Shown here piece by piece: positions 1 to 11,341 of a stretch of 64,000 nt of DNA. The DNA lies in assembly GCA_033675545.1 (NCBI GenBank), contig JAWDGP010003784.1:175001-239000 (forward strand). Direction: 5' to 3'. A program made the translations under genes and the position numbers. The stretch is from Elysia crispata (taxonomy: Eukaryota > Mollusca > Gastropoda > Plakobranchidae). A model generated the notes under the pieces. It did no database searches, was not told where the DNA came from, and was given only the letters and a program-made list of their open reading frames with translations. Every line of letters begins with the position of its first letter. The first letter of the stretch is position 1.

Positions 1-780
1 TACGACAGCTCCAGGCTGCAAGCCAATGAGACGCAGTTCGTGTTGCCCCAACTGCACTCTGACAAAGACTACACTATCTGCGTGCACGCCATGTCTGGAC
101 AACATCGTGTGCACGAGGAGTGCGCACAGTGGTCGAAATCTCTTTGGATCCGGAAAGCCGTGATGGGTGGGTTGGCTGGCGCTCTGTTCTTCTTGCCTTG
201 TGTAGTTGTCATCATCATTATTATACGCAAGGACAAACTGATGCAAGCCAAGCATGGCTCAGGAAGCGGCACCTGGCATCTAAAAAATCCGAGTCTAGTC
301 CGCGCGTTCGCCTCATGCGAGGAGAGTCAGGAGGCTTTGGTGCAAGAGAGACACGCTCAATCTAACCGCTATACTCACGCGGGCAAACCCTACCTGCGCG
401 AAGACAAAGCCACTAACTCAATAAAGAAGAGTGATACAGAGCAATGCTGCCACCCTCATCTACAGAAACCTGCTCAGAGGACTCACATGGCACACCAACA
501 TTCCCAAGGTGCCTACAAATCTGAGCTGGCTAAAGACAGTGCGGGAGCGAGATCATCCGCTACCCGACATTCCACAAAAAACCTTATATTGGCAGATGGT
601 GCCGCAGATCGTGAACTGCCGCTTCTCAACGACATCCTCGAGGATAACACATACTGCAATCCAACTGCAAGTAACACTAACTCTGTCCCTTGTAAGTCTG
701 GATTAACGTCCATGTCCCTTGCAGCACATGAAGTTTACAATGGTGCACAAATAGGCTGTGACACAGAAACCAACATTTGA
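1..780 (+). CDS. Single-pass membrane protein, C-terminal part (5' end outside window)
   Basis: The frame is open from base 1 to the TGA at 778-780 (259 codons). The first ~45 residues look like the last strands of a fibronectin type III domain (pattern LPQL..DKDYTICVHAM), followed by a linker with one more Cys. Residues ~52-75 (nt ~154-225) are a strongly hydrophobic transmembrane helix ending in five Ile, then a basic stop-transfer RKDK. The remaining ~180 residues are a polar, His/Ser/Thr-rich cytoplasmic tail with no domain I recognise. The last residues ETNI fit a class I PDZ-binding motif (T-x-I). FN3 plus TM plus a PDZ-ligand tail is typical of LRR-FN3 or Ig-FN3 adhesion receptors, but the ectodomain lies outside the window, so the family is not fixed. 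It could instead be a cytokine-receptor-like protein. Confidence 0.7.
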   Translation, partial: YDSSRLQANETQFVLPQLHSDKDYTICVHAMSGQHRVHEECAQWSKSLWIRKAVMGGLAGALFFLPCVVVIIIIIRKDKLMQAKHGSGSGTWHLKNPSLVRAFASCEESQEALVQERHAQSNRYTHAGKPYLREDKATNSIKKSDTEQCCHPHLQKPAQRTHMAHQHSQGAYKSELAKDSAGARSSATRHSTKNLILADGAADRELPLLNDILEDNTYCNPTASNTNSVPCKSGLTSMSLAAHEVYNGAQIGCDTETNI

Positions 781-3175
781 CCCTAGCATTGTTGAAATAT
801 GAAGCAATTATGTTCTGTTTGTTTAAGCTTGATTAATTTTACTTAATTTTCGGCGAACTGGATTCGTTGAATTATAAAACAGCTGTGTTAATTGTCATAG
901 AGAATGGTTGTTTTGTGCTGAACTGTTCTTGTGTTTTGCTCAAAGTCTCTTAGTCTTAGAAATAACTCAGGTTTTGACATCCATCGTGGTGCCACCCCAA
1001 TATTTCCTTGACAACAAAATATTTGCATATATATGACATAGTGTCAATATTTTAAACATCTCCTCAGGTGCTAATTGTAAATATTTATTCAGATTTGAAA
1101 GATAGCTTGTTTTAAATTTACAATGTTCGATTAAAGTGTCTTTTACTTCACTCTTTGGTTATGAATCTTTACATGTTGAAGTTTCAAAATGATTTAACAC
1201 AAAATGTATAAATGGACATATGTAGCATAAAAATATTAAATCACTTTGTTGTGAAAGGGCTCTACAAGTTAATCAATTGATCAATATTGAATTTCCTAGT
1301 GATTGACTCAAGTTTCACCCATTGCATGAGTTGATTTCATTTTAGCTGTTCATTATATTTCTTAAAACAGGTGTATTAAGCAAGCATATATTCGAAAAAG
1401 ATTAAGTTACCATTTCGAGCAATATTCAAAATATTGTTTAGCACATATATGTCTATGTTTAAAGTCTACACAAAACTTCAGACTTTATTCTTTGCCTAAC
1501 CTGTTGCTTATCCTTAATTTGTGTTGTTGACGCGTGAAAAGACTAAACTATAAAATTTAAAGGTTTCAACTGTCTGATAGAAGAAGACTAAAAGGAAAGG
1601 CAAGCAAATGCCACAAATGTGCCTTTCTTCATAATGTCTGACAATGCTTCAATTTGGCTAAAAAACAACTACATGTAAATAAGAACATATACAAGGTGAA
1701 CTGTAACATCAAAAAAAAAAAAAAATCTAGGTCACAATAAATATAGGAAAAGGAAGAAGTACCAGTTGATGTCGATCATTTATCATGCTATCATTTTTTT
1801 TTTAAAAACAACATCAATTATGCTTCTCTCCAACTGCAAAACATTGAATACATAAAAACACTAAAATGATATCTTAGAATTTACTACATATATGCAAACA
1901 TGATAAAGCGAGCTTCGTACATTTATCTTATAATAATAAATAAACTTATATGATTGTACTTGTAAGTCTCGAAAGTGTAATGAAATTGCCACTCTGATTA
2001 AATAAGCCCTTATGTTTCACAAAAATTGCAATTTGATAAGAGAGGCACAACACTAATATCACATGGTAAGACCTTGTTCCACAACATTTAAGAAGTGCAT
2101 CCCGTCCTATAGCTCCTTTTGGTATTTAGAGTAAACTCAATAATGCCTAATAATATGTTTAGGATTTTAAAAAAAGTGCGCTCAAACATAAAGTAAAAGA
2201 TAATGTAACAAATTGATACCATTTGAAGTTATAGATTTTGCAAATTTGAGAGAGATGCCATTACAAAGTAGTATTACATGTATATCTCACAGTTTATAAA
2301 AGAATGTCTTTGGCCCTGTGTTCAACATTCCAATAGTCTAGTGTGGGTGGCAAACCTTTTGCTAGCCAGCTTTATTCACAATCTCTTTTTTTTCCCGTTC
2401 CTGCTTTCTGGTTGTTTTAGAAGAGCTAAAAAATACAGCATTAATTATACTTTTTACAAGAGAACCTGCTCATCTGGTATAATAGGGCATGTGTTATATG
2501 ATTTTGATTGTCACCATGAACAATTATTTTGCTATCATTTGCTTAATCCATTCATGATTAAAAAACCTATATAAAACTTGGATTACTTTTTGCTGTGGCT
2601 CTATTTTTTTTACTCACAATGTCTCCTACAAGCTTTACCTGTAACTTTGTTGAACAATTTTATGAATCAATAGAAAAGCAATGACACAGTTCGATTACAC
2701 AGCCCCAAGTTCATAAACCTCATATCTTATGATGTAAGTGTTGCCAATTGCATAAAAATAAACTTGAGTTTACTCATAAATAGGTTAAAAACAGCTTTTA
2801 CTATAGTTAATCATCTGCACACAGAAAAAAAAAAAATTAAATGTGACGTTCTACGTACTTTGTATAAGGACTTAAAATAGCTCTCAGATTTACTTGTTTG
2901 AAGGTCCAAACATACAGCTTTTACAATATGCGCTGCAAAATTATCCTTCCCTAACGAAACTAAAGAATTACAATGTTAAACTGTGCAGCAAATTTTCAAA
3001 GCAAAAGTTACTCCAAATAAGCATGATCAGGCCAAAATTTTCCAACCATTTAAACTACTTTTTAAAAATCTCTTGGGTTGACCCTCTCCTGACACAGAGA
3101 GATGATCGTCTATACTCGCAATTACTTTGATACTCATAAGGCCGATCTGTGACAGTTTTTGCCACTAAATCAAAC
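781..3175. other. 3' UTR of the membrane-protein gene and AT-rich flank
   Basis: No coding signal is seen on either strand. The stretch is AT-rich with A/T homopolymers. AATAAA hexamers at 1736-1741 and 1935-1940 on the plus strand are plausible poly(A) signals for the upstream gene, although either could occur by chance here. I looked on the minus strand for the missing DHX38 C-terminal exons and found none. Confidence 0.5.
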
Positions 3176-3177
3176 TA

Positions 3178-3602
3178 CGAGGGCATATTGATAAGTTTTG
3201 CCTCCAAGTCCATAACTTTGGAAATAATGAAGACAAACAAATGATACTTACACCAAATGAAAGGTCATTTTATTTAGCACCAGATGACAATTCATTTTTC
3301 AACATAATCACCGTCCCGCTCGATACAGAGCCGCCACCGATGGACGACCTGTTGGATGCCGTCAGCGAAGAAGTCAGCAGTCTTGTCTCTGCACCAAGAA
3401 AGAACAGCATTCTTCACATCTTCGTCTGTCTCGTAACGGTTGCCCTTGAGGTAATCCTTGATTTTTGGAAAAAGGAAGAAATCGCTCGGAGCAAGATCTG
3501 GGGTATAAGACGGGTGCGGTAATGTCCGGAGGCCTAAACGATCTAAAGCCGTGCGAGTTTCCAAACTTGTGTGAGGGCGAGCGTTGTCGTGATGGATGAT
3601 GG
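3178..3602 (-). repeat. Left arm of the fold-back mariner
   Basis: Inverted copy of 3747-4171 of equal length (425 nt). It encodes, on the minus strand, the transposase C-terminal half from the HHDNARPH motif to the terminal DYVEK and stop, followed by the outer inverted-repeat sequence. Confidence 0.85.
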
Positions 3603-4057
3603 TGCTTCTCACGATCTTTTGGGACAGTGAGGGTGTGGTTCACACAGAATTTTTGGAACAAGGCAACACCGTGAATTCTACGAAATATGTGAACACACTG
3701 GAGAAACTGAAAGCGAGGTTGCGACGGGTAAGGAGTGAGAAAGTTTCCATCATCCATCACGACAACGCTCGCCCTCACACAAGTTTGGAAACTCGCACGG
3801 CTTTAGATCGTTTAGGCCTCCGGACATTACCGCACCAGCCTTATAGCCCAGATCTTGCTCCGAGAGATTTCTTCCTTTTTCCAAGACTCAAGGATTACCT
3901 CAAGGGCAACCGTTACGAGACAGACGAAGATGTGAAGAATGCTGTTCTTTCTTGGTGCAGAGACAAGACTGCTGACTTCTTCGCTGACGGCATCCAACAG
4001 GTCGTCCGTCGGTGGCGGCTCTGTATCGAACGGGACGGTGATTATGTTGAAAAATGA
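3601..4057 (+). pseudogene. Truncated mariner transposase (C-terminal catalytic half)
   Basis: About 150 codons remain open from the first catalytic Asp (FWD, near 3621-3629) through HHDNARPH and DLAPRD to the stop at 4055-4057. The start codons present are fortuitous, because the N-terminal helix-turn-helix half is replaced by the inverted arm. The serine usually preceding the third catalytic Asp is Arg here, while the minus-strand arm retains Ser. Without a DNA-binding domain it is not expected to transpose. Confidence 0.8.
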
Positions 4058-4171
4058 TATGTCATCTGGTGCTAAATAAAATGACCTTTCATTTGGTGTA
4101 AGTATCATTTGTTTGTCTTCATTATTTCCAAAGTTATGGACTTGGAGGCAAAACTTATCAATATGCCCTCG
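3747..4171 (+). repeat. Right arm of the fold-back mariner
   Basis: Partner of the left arm; the pairing extends to 3602/3747 with no net length difference. The outer ~55 nt are identical between arms. Such a transcript would fold into a ~425-bp hairpin. Confidence 0.85.
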
Positions 4172-4173
4172 TA

Positions 4174-4832
4174 GTATAGCCCATCTCTCAGCTTCCTAGA
4201 TCATAGTAACCTTTGGTCATGATAAAAATAAATGTGATAACCAAAGAAAACTTTTAATTTGAAAACAACTGAAAAGATTCAATTCAGAAGCAATTTCACA
4301 AGATAGTGATCATGTAATCTTCCAATTGTCAAGTGGCAGGAGCAGCACTGGCATCAAATATATTTAAAGTGTTACAACAGTAAAAGCTTTTGCACTCCGC
4401 TCCCTGTGAATATTTGCACCAGAAATCAAATGAAAGATGATACTTGAGCCCTCTCCAGGACTAGAAGAAGCAAACAGAAAAGTTTCGATCTGTGAAGAGA
4501 GCTGCTTGCTGTCGACTCCAAAAGCTGGAATCAGTTTACTGTTTCTATTCCTCTTTTGGGAAAATATCTTTCATAATTTTTTTTTCATAAGAAAAAGGTA
4601 CAGACTCAATCTAATTCCCTACTCTGAAGTTAATGCTAAAAATTTTTCGCAATAGATTGGAACAGATTGCGGTGGTTATTGGAAAATCTGCAGCAATTTA
4701 GATGGCAGTAGCAGGAAGAATAGAAGAAGCAATGGCAGAAGGAGTAGTCTTGATTATAGTAGTAGCAATAGCAGAAGTAATGGTTAGTGGTAGGAACAAC
4801 AGGATCGTTACCATCCTTAAGACAACACTCAC
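4174..4832. other. DHX38 intron with purine-rich degenerate repeat
   Basis: The stretch lies beyond the last visible DHX38 donor (GTGAGT on the minus strand, from 4832). Positions ~4700-4800 are a degenerate AGY-triplet tract that leaves long but meaningless open frames on both strands. No further DHX38 exon is recognised. Confidence 0.5.
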
Positions 4833-4997
4833 CAGACAATCAGCACTGCAGCCCATATCTACGGAGACAATGAGAAGTTTGGAGAGGGCTGGATCCAGAG
4901 GGAATTCCACCATATTACGACCCAGAGGGGTCAATGTTCCAGTGTTATCCAAGGCTCCTAAGATCCAAAGCTGATACATTGAGTTGAGGATGTTATC
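4833..4997 (-). CDS. DHX38: DHX38 exon 19, last exon visible (aa 971-1025)
   Basis: Encodes [17 protein letters not shown] and [15 protein letters not shown], then DMGCSADCL, part of the helicase-associated (HA2) region. Phase 0 in and out with a good donor GTGAGT, so the gene clearly continues, but no later exon is seen in the window. Confidence 0.96.
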
Positions 4998-7394
4998 CTA
5001 GGACAGAGAGTTACAAGGTCACATAGAATTAGACAATGCAAAGTATACATATTACAATTTTTTGAATATTGTGAATCATTATAAATGTGGTCTTGCTGAA
5101 ATTTTAGACACCTACAGTGGAAACCTCATGATTCAAATTCAAAGGGAATAGATTAAAACTTTGCATTAAGTGGACTCTGCTTACAATAAAGGGCCAGAAC
5201 TAAATCTATGACTCATTGACTGAGTGCGTACTGTGCCTGCAAGGAGCAACTCTCTCCTTCACTTGTCCCACCTTGCTTCTAGTATTAGTATTATTACTGG
5301 CACTCCTTTATTAGTGCATCAGCTCCCTCCTCAGTTTGTTAGCTAAGAGATCAGCCCTTTCTCGGGCAATGCTTAGAATTGTTTGCTGCTTGAGAGATGC
5401 ATGTAGTGCTTTTGTAATTACTTATGGGGTAGTATTGACTTCAAATTAAGAGAATCGAACCAGAAAGATTTAAAAATATGGATCCGATTCTAACAAAGCC
5501 AAAGAGAAAAAAATAACCTATCCTCTCAAAAAATTCAATTTATGAGAAATCTGATAAATCAAGACTTCAATTTTTGAGATTGCCACTCTATTATACATGT
5601 TACTAGAGATTGGACCCTCTGATAATAATTCTTTTGTCTAAACTTACAAAGCCATTAGATCTTGTTGGCAGCTCGGATAATATTGCTTCTAAGTTAATAA
5701 AGTCATGATATCTTTAAACTAATAATACTAAAGATGGGTTAAAGCATTTCTCAGTTTAAAATCCAAAACTAATATGTATGACATATTTTGTGCCTAGTTA
5801 ATATTTGTAATTAGATCTATATAGATATCTAGCTACAGGCTCAAAAACATGAGATACATGTAACACTGATCACATAGTGAGCAGCCTAGCTTGAAAAGGA
5901 AAAGAAACCATGGCCATTGCCTGTAAAAATTCAAGTTGACACTTCAAAATTACTTGACAAAAACATTTATATGGGAAAACTACATGTATATCTTAAAGGG
6001 GTTGAGTGGATGAGATCTTATGTAATAAAGTGAACAACCCTGCATAGTTATATAATGTTAACTATTGCTAGTTGTAAGGCTGGGGACTAATTTAAAAAAA
6101 AAACAGCTTTTGAAAGACCAACTCTCATGAAGAATTGTTTTTAAAATTCTATAATGTATTCTCTAAAAGGACAAAACTACAATATTTAATATTATCTCAA
6201 AACACTATGCAAAATGGTACCAAAACCAACAAACTTGAACAACAGGGACCGATTTCTTATAGATAAAAAAGAGAACAAAACTGATCTCAAGTAGTCAAAG
6301 ACAAAATTCATCATAAAATCATTATTTTTGGATCAATTGTATTCTTATCATAGAAAAAAGAAAGGAAATTTTCAAGTTTTGTTTCAGCTATGCTTGTTTT
6401 GTCTTGTAGGAGTTTTAGAGGCATAACTGATCATTGAGCACCAGTGAGACTAACAAGATGTATTATCTTTTATAAGCCCACAATGTAATTATCGGTTTTC
6501 GATGTTGCTTTACTGGCATTTCAAAATAACTTCCATAAATCTTAAAGAAAATAAAGTCCTTTCAAATACATACTTTTTTAAAGCTAAAAGTTTGCTCATA
6601 ATTTTTAAATGAAATTGATACAAAATGAAAAAAAAAAGACAAAAAAATATAGTAAACATGAAAAAAAAAAATTTTGAAAAACAAATTACAAAGTCATTTT
6701 TCCTGATACATCCCCAAATCTTGACTACTTTTTGATGGAATGATGAGCATTATAAATATAATGAGCTTTTATTGACATTTACAACAAACTAGACGATTTA
6801 ATATACTTGTCTATTCACATAATAAAAATCCCTTTAGTCATTGCAATCAACAATTCCCTACCAATAGCTGGCACTCTAACATAATCCTGTCAAAAGGGAC
6901 AGCTCTGACAGGTGTGATAAAAGGTTTTAGTCCCTCTCATGAATATAAGGCCAAGGTCACTATAAACAGGAAAGAATTAAGTCTGGTTATTACAGTCATT
7001 TCAAGAAAAATCCTGGGAAAAAAATGAAAAAAAAGGGGATTTTATAGGGTCTGTTTATCCTAGGAATTTTGCTATTCCTGATCTTTTTCTTAATAGATTG
7101 TACTGTACTCTTTGGTCCATTTTCAGGTCACGTAAAATTTTAGAGCATTAAAGTTTATGTAAGAAAAGCCCACAGGTTGGTCCTGTAAGTGTAACAACTT
7201 GTTGTGTCTAGATATAGACCAGTCTCCTACAAAGAAAAAAGCTCAAGGGACAAAATGAATGATTATAACATTTAATGAGGGAAAGATTAATGAATTCAGA
7301 AAATAGCATGGAAAGAAGGTATCTGACTTGAGATAAAAGAATGTGAACTTAAATTCTTGGGTGCTTACACAACTCATAGGCGTTTTAGAAATAC
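4998..7394. other. DHX38 intron 18
   Basis: AT-rich with A/T homopolymers and no convincing coding or repeat signature. Positions ~5210-5420 are somewhat GC-richer, perhaps an old repeat I cannot name. Confidence 0.5.
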
Positions 7395-7557
7395 CTCAGG
7401 AGGTGGGTCCATAAAGTGAAACTGAAGCAGATCCTGAACTCCCAAAGACTTAAGTAGAAGGACAACATTGGCCAGGTTGGTGCGCTGAATCTCCGGCACT
7501 GTTGTCACCAGAAGCTCATCTTTATACTGCCGCCGGGTGTAGAGGCGGTATGCTTGT
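7395..7557 (-). CDS. DHX38: DHX38 exon 18 (aa 916-970)
   Basis: Encodes [14 protein letters not shown] and [31 protein letters not shown]: the end of RecA2 and the winged helix. A TTAA-flanked MITE lies 57 bp upstream of its acceptor. Confidence 0.97.
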
Positions 7558-7613
7558 CTTGGTGGACAAAAAAAGCCGAAGAAAGAGTTGCAGATAATCA
7601 CCATGGCGATTAA

Positions 7614-7897
7614 CTCATTGTGTGCCAGAGCGTTTTCCACGGTTGTGCCAGGCCATTTTTACTGTGCATATTGTCTTTAGAGGATGCATTGGAAATTGGG
7701 TTCCAGTTTGGCATATTTTTGTGTAACTATGACTTATTATATATTTAGAGTTATCTCTCATAGGAAACTTAAAAAGTTTCATGACCGGGCTACCAATGGC
7801 GAAACAAACATTGGTTCTTATATTGACGATTCATCGTCGATTGGCACAGCTGCGGCTCACTATATCGACGATACATCGTCGATTGGCACACAATGAG
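7614..7897. mobile_element. TTAA-flanked MITE (piggyBac-like ends)
   Basis: 284 bp flanked by TTAA at 7610-7613 and 7898-7901. Termini are perfect inverted repeats CTCATTGTGTGCCA / TGGCACACAATGAG. TTAA target duplication is the hallmark of the piggyBac superfamily. There is no transposase, so it is non-autonomous. Near the right end are two ~30-bp near-identical units (7836-7865 and 7860-7889 region), each with a short dyad; the second is ATCGACGAT-AC-ATCGTCGAT. The short open frame across it is not a gene. Confidence 0.8.
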
Positions 7898-8756
7898 TTA
7901 AGGCTTTAATGAAGGAAAAACGAGTCTTGTGAAGGGCAAATATTCAATTAACTGATAAGAAAAATTTAAATGAAAGTTAACTGTCGTAGCACATAAAATA
8001 AAACAATTACTCATTGGATTCAAAGCTAATTTACCTCTGTACTTACAATTAAATTTGCTTCTATGATAAACAATTATATTCATCAAAACTTAATAGGAGA
8101 GTCTTTATCAGCTGCTCAAAACAAGAGACCAGATATTTGCAATGTGTAACTTAGGCTTTAACCTGTCATGTCATGGTATCTTTGCGCAAGTTTTTGTAGC
8201 TTTTTACATCTTCATTAATATATTCTCGATGATTCAGGAAACAATATTTGTATTGGACTGCCAACTCTAGTAAACAATCAACAACAAAGATTTTAAAAAA
8301 ATTTTAAGATTCTCCCAATACGCTTTCTAGAGTTCAAAGGAATCACATTAGAAATGAGTTGGTATTTTGAAATATATATTTTGTGAGCTTTAAAAAAGGT
8401 AAAGATCCTGATAATTTGTTGTTTTTTTTTTTTTGGTTAAATAGACTAATAATTTCATCATTACAGACAGCCCAGGATTAAGTACATGCATGCTTATGAA
8501 AAGCATCAAATGTAAATTGACTGTTGATTTTGTCACAATAATTGAAGTACCTGGTAAGCAAAACTCATTATTAGAACTCATTCCAAGAGTGCAGATGGCT
8601 ATATATATATAAAATTATACATGTGTTTTTTTTTTTTAATTTTGATTTTTCAAATTTCCCTATCCATTTTTTTTCATCTTTAACTTCTTTGCTTGACCTG
8701 AAGAGAACTGTTGATCATCATTTGCTATTGTAGAAATACCAAACTAAAAAACTTAC

Positions 8757-8803
8757 CCAGGGCCTGTTCTGCCGGCTCTACCAGATCGCTGGTTAGCATT
8801 GGC
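8757..8803 (-). CDS. DHX38: DHX38 exon 17, motif VI (aa 901-916)
   Basis: A 47-nt exon encoding ANANQRSGRAGRTGPG; QRSGRAGR is helicase motif VI with the arginine finger. Acceptor CACAG, donor GTAAGT, leaves in phase 2. Confidence 0.97.
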
Positions 8804-8984
8804 CTGTGGAGATGAAAAAAAGATCACCTCTATCTTAAATTGTAAGAATCCGTCTTTACAAAGAAAAATTAAAAGCTAAAGCTGAGATTCATTCAGATGA
8901 TATGGAAAATTTTTCTACATGATTCATACTCTTAGCTTGAACCATGAATGTAAAATAATCATGTACGAATGGCAGTTTTGAAGG

Positions 8985-10310
8985 ATCATCTGTCTCATCT
9001 ATCGGCATCACAAGGAACAGTGTTGGCCGCTGCAAATGATGTCCTCACGTTGCCTCTAGTACTCTTGATCTTGGCTAATTCTGAGCACCTGCTGAAGTTT
9101 CTTGCCACTGATGTTTGTGATGTTTCTAGCAAGTGATGCAGGTTGTTGTCCTCTGTTTCTCTTTCCTTCCACTTCACCTTGGAGGACAGTGGACATCAAG
9201 TCTGTTCTCTCACTACAGATTGTGTGTCCAACATATTTCAGTTTCCTCCATTGTATGAGTACTGGGAGCTTGTGTGTAGTACCCAACTTGTTCAGTATGC
9301 TTTCATTTGAGCGCCTATCAGTTCATTTGACCCTCAGCAGTCTTCGGTAAAATCACAACTCTGCTGCTTCCACTTGTCTTTCACCCTCTTTCTTCAGTGT
9401 CCATGCCTCGCAGCCGTTTAACATCACTGGCCAGACAAGCCATTGTAAAAGTTTTGTCTTAAGGTCTGCTGTCATGCTGGTGTCTTTCCAGGTATTGTTC
9501 AGTTGAACCATGCTGTTCTTGGCCATTCCAATTCTCATCTTTATGTCTTTTGAACATCTTCCATTGTGTGTCTTGACTGAACCTTAATATTTGCAGTCCT
9601 TGACATTTTCTAGAGGGACTTGGTTTAGCATGATCTGGTCCTGTTTAGTGTTATATTTGCCTGCAACATGCATAACCTTTGTCTTCTTTGAATTTAAGTC
9701 CAGCCCAGCTGCCTTTCCAACCCGATCTACCCTGTTCTGGATCCTCCTAGAGCCTGTGATGTTGTCTGCCAGTAATCCTGTGTCATTTGCTTAGCGTAAA
9801 TTTGTCAGGTTTCTACCACCAATATTTACTCCCATGTCTTCTATGTCTGCTTCTCTTATGATATATTCAGTGTATATGCTGAAGAGATGAGAAGACAGGT
9901 TGCAACGCTGCCTTACCCCTTTAGTGATGTTAAAAAATGTTTTGATTATTCCATCTATTGTTACTTTTGATCATTATATAATGAAGTTATAAGGGAAACC
10001 AGATGTCTTAGAAAACCCATTTCGATCATGAAGTTGAAAAGACTGGTGAATCACCCTATCAAACACTTTGCTGTGGTCAATAAAAATGATGAACAACTCT
10101 TGGTCTGTGTTTTTAATCTTTTCTATCAATATCTGGAGTACAAACAGCATATCTATAGTTCCCCTGTTTTTCCTATAGCCTGCCTGACAGTCGGGTAGCC
10201 CTTCCTCTACTTTTAGCTTTAACCTATTTAAAATTATTATCAGCAGTATTCTGTTATGACTGATCAGTGCAATCGTTCTATTATTGTTGAATACAGAATC
10301 TTAATGAAAA
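8985..10310 (-). pseudogene. Decayed non-LTR retrotransposon (LINE) reverse transcriptase
   Basis: Read on the minus strand from ~10310 down, broken frames give the RT signature order: LISHNRILLIIILNRLK, QAGYRKNRGTID, an FIDHSKVFDRV block, VRQRCNLSSHLFSIY, the polymerase box, then the C-terminal GCEAWTLKK and a KYVGH...RTDLMSTVLQG...GKRNRGQ tail. The catalytic YADD box reads stop-A-N-D, and there are several stops and frameshifts, so it is dead. It is 5'-truncated (no endonuclease) and lies in DHX38 intron 16 in the same orientation as the gene. Confidence 0.88.
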
Positions 10311-10334
10311 GAACAACAATGTTACAGGTCCCAC

Positions 10335-10435
10335 CTGACTTATAGGAAATATCTGCAGGGCATCCATACCAATCTTAGGATTGTACACTTTCAGCTTGCA
10401 ATAACCAGAGTCAATGACAAACATTATGCCATCCA
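10335..10435 (-). CDS. DHX38: DHX38 exon 16 (aa 867-900)
   Basis: Encodes [20 protein letters not shown] and ends at PISQ, phase 0, donor GTGGGA. A LINE relic begins ~25 bp beyond its donor. Confidence 0.96.
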
Positions 10436-11341
10436 CTGCAAGGAAAAAAACGAAATTAATTTATATATTCAGCTTTTTGCAAAAGTTAATTCTGTTTACC
10501 ATTATCACTGATAAAAAAAAAATCACACTTGACTTTTCATGCTAGGACATTAATGAAGAAATCTCTTGAGTGGTAGCAGCAAAAAGAGCTCACAATTCAC
10601 AGTGGAACTGCAACAAAAAGTATCAGTATCACAAGCCATACACACATTTTTCTTTCTTTCCATAGCAATATATTATTACTATATTTGCAAGTTTTGATAT
10701 TTTCATGAGTTCAATGATTTTATTATGAAAATTTAGAGGAAAACTTTACTTCCTTTCATCTGTTATCAGGCAGCGTAACTCATCCAAGGGCACAATATGA
10801 TGACCTGGTTGAAATTTGAATCTTGCTAGTTTGAAATATCCAGTAATTCTTTGTGCTGTATTGAATTCACTTTTTTTTTTTCAGTCTCTTCGACTCTTTT
10901 TGTCTCTTATTCATCACCTACATATCTTGGAATAGGACCACTGTCTTTGCATTGAAATACTGTCCTTTGCATTATCTTGTATATTATTGTGTCTGCATCT
11001 CACTATAATGTCAACTGAGGGCGTTAGAGTGTAATTTTGTTTAAGAAAATGGCTCTTATTTTATTAAATATTTCATGTCATGCTATCTCATGGGAAACTA
11101 TTCCCTGTGAAATCACTGTTTCTAGAAGGATCATTCTCTCCAATCACAGGGATTTGGACTTCTCAGCACCCCTGAATAATATGAAAAATGTGTCAGTTTT
11201 ACATTTTGGTTTTCTGCTTGCCTCTTTTTTAGTTTCCCATAAAACTGCTTCACTGAAGTGCAATAGTTTGTCAGTTCAGGTTTGGACAATACTTACCTTG
11301 CTCTTTTCCATCAGATAATAAAAAATATTAATGTACTGTAC
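10436..11341. other. DHX38 intron 15
   Basis: AT-rich intron with a pyrimidine-rich stretch near 10868-10920. The open frame on the plus strand near 11037-11318 shows no family resemblance. Nothing else is seen. Confidence 0.4.

Larger units (their letters stand above)
3178..4171. mobile_element. Fold-back (palindromic) mariner/Tc1 element
   Basis: The 994-bp element is bounded by TA on both sides (3176-3177 and 4172-4173), the mariner target-site duplication. Its two ends are exact inverted copies starting CGAGGGCATATTGATAAG. Unlike a normal mariner, the inverted repeats are not short: both arms are ~425 bp and both encode the 3' half of the transposase, around a ~144-bp single-copy centre. 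The plus-strand arm plus centre carries the catalytic signatures FWD, HHDNARPH and DLAPRD; the last two Asp are separated by 34 residues (D34D). The N-terminal DNA-binding domain is absent, so it is non-autonomous. The minus-strand arm differs at only a handful of residues, which suggests a recent origin. Confidence 0.9.

Noticed and set aside
3827..4108. Minus-strand 93-codon frame and its mirror at 3241-3522 on the plus strand
   Set aside because: They are antisense shadows of the mariner transposase arms and duplicate each other because of the inverted repeat.
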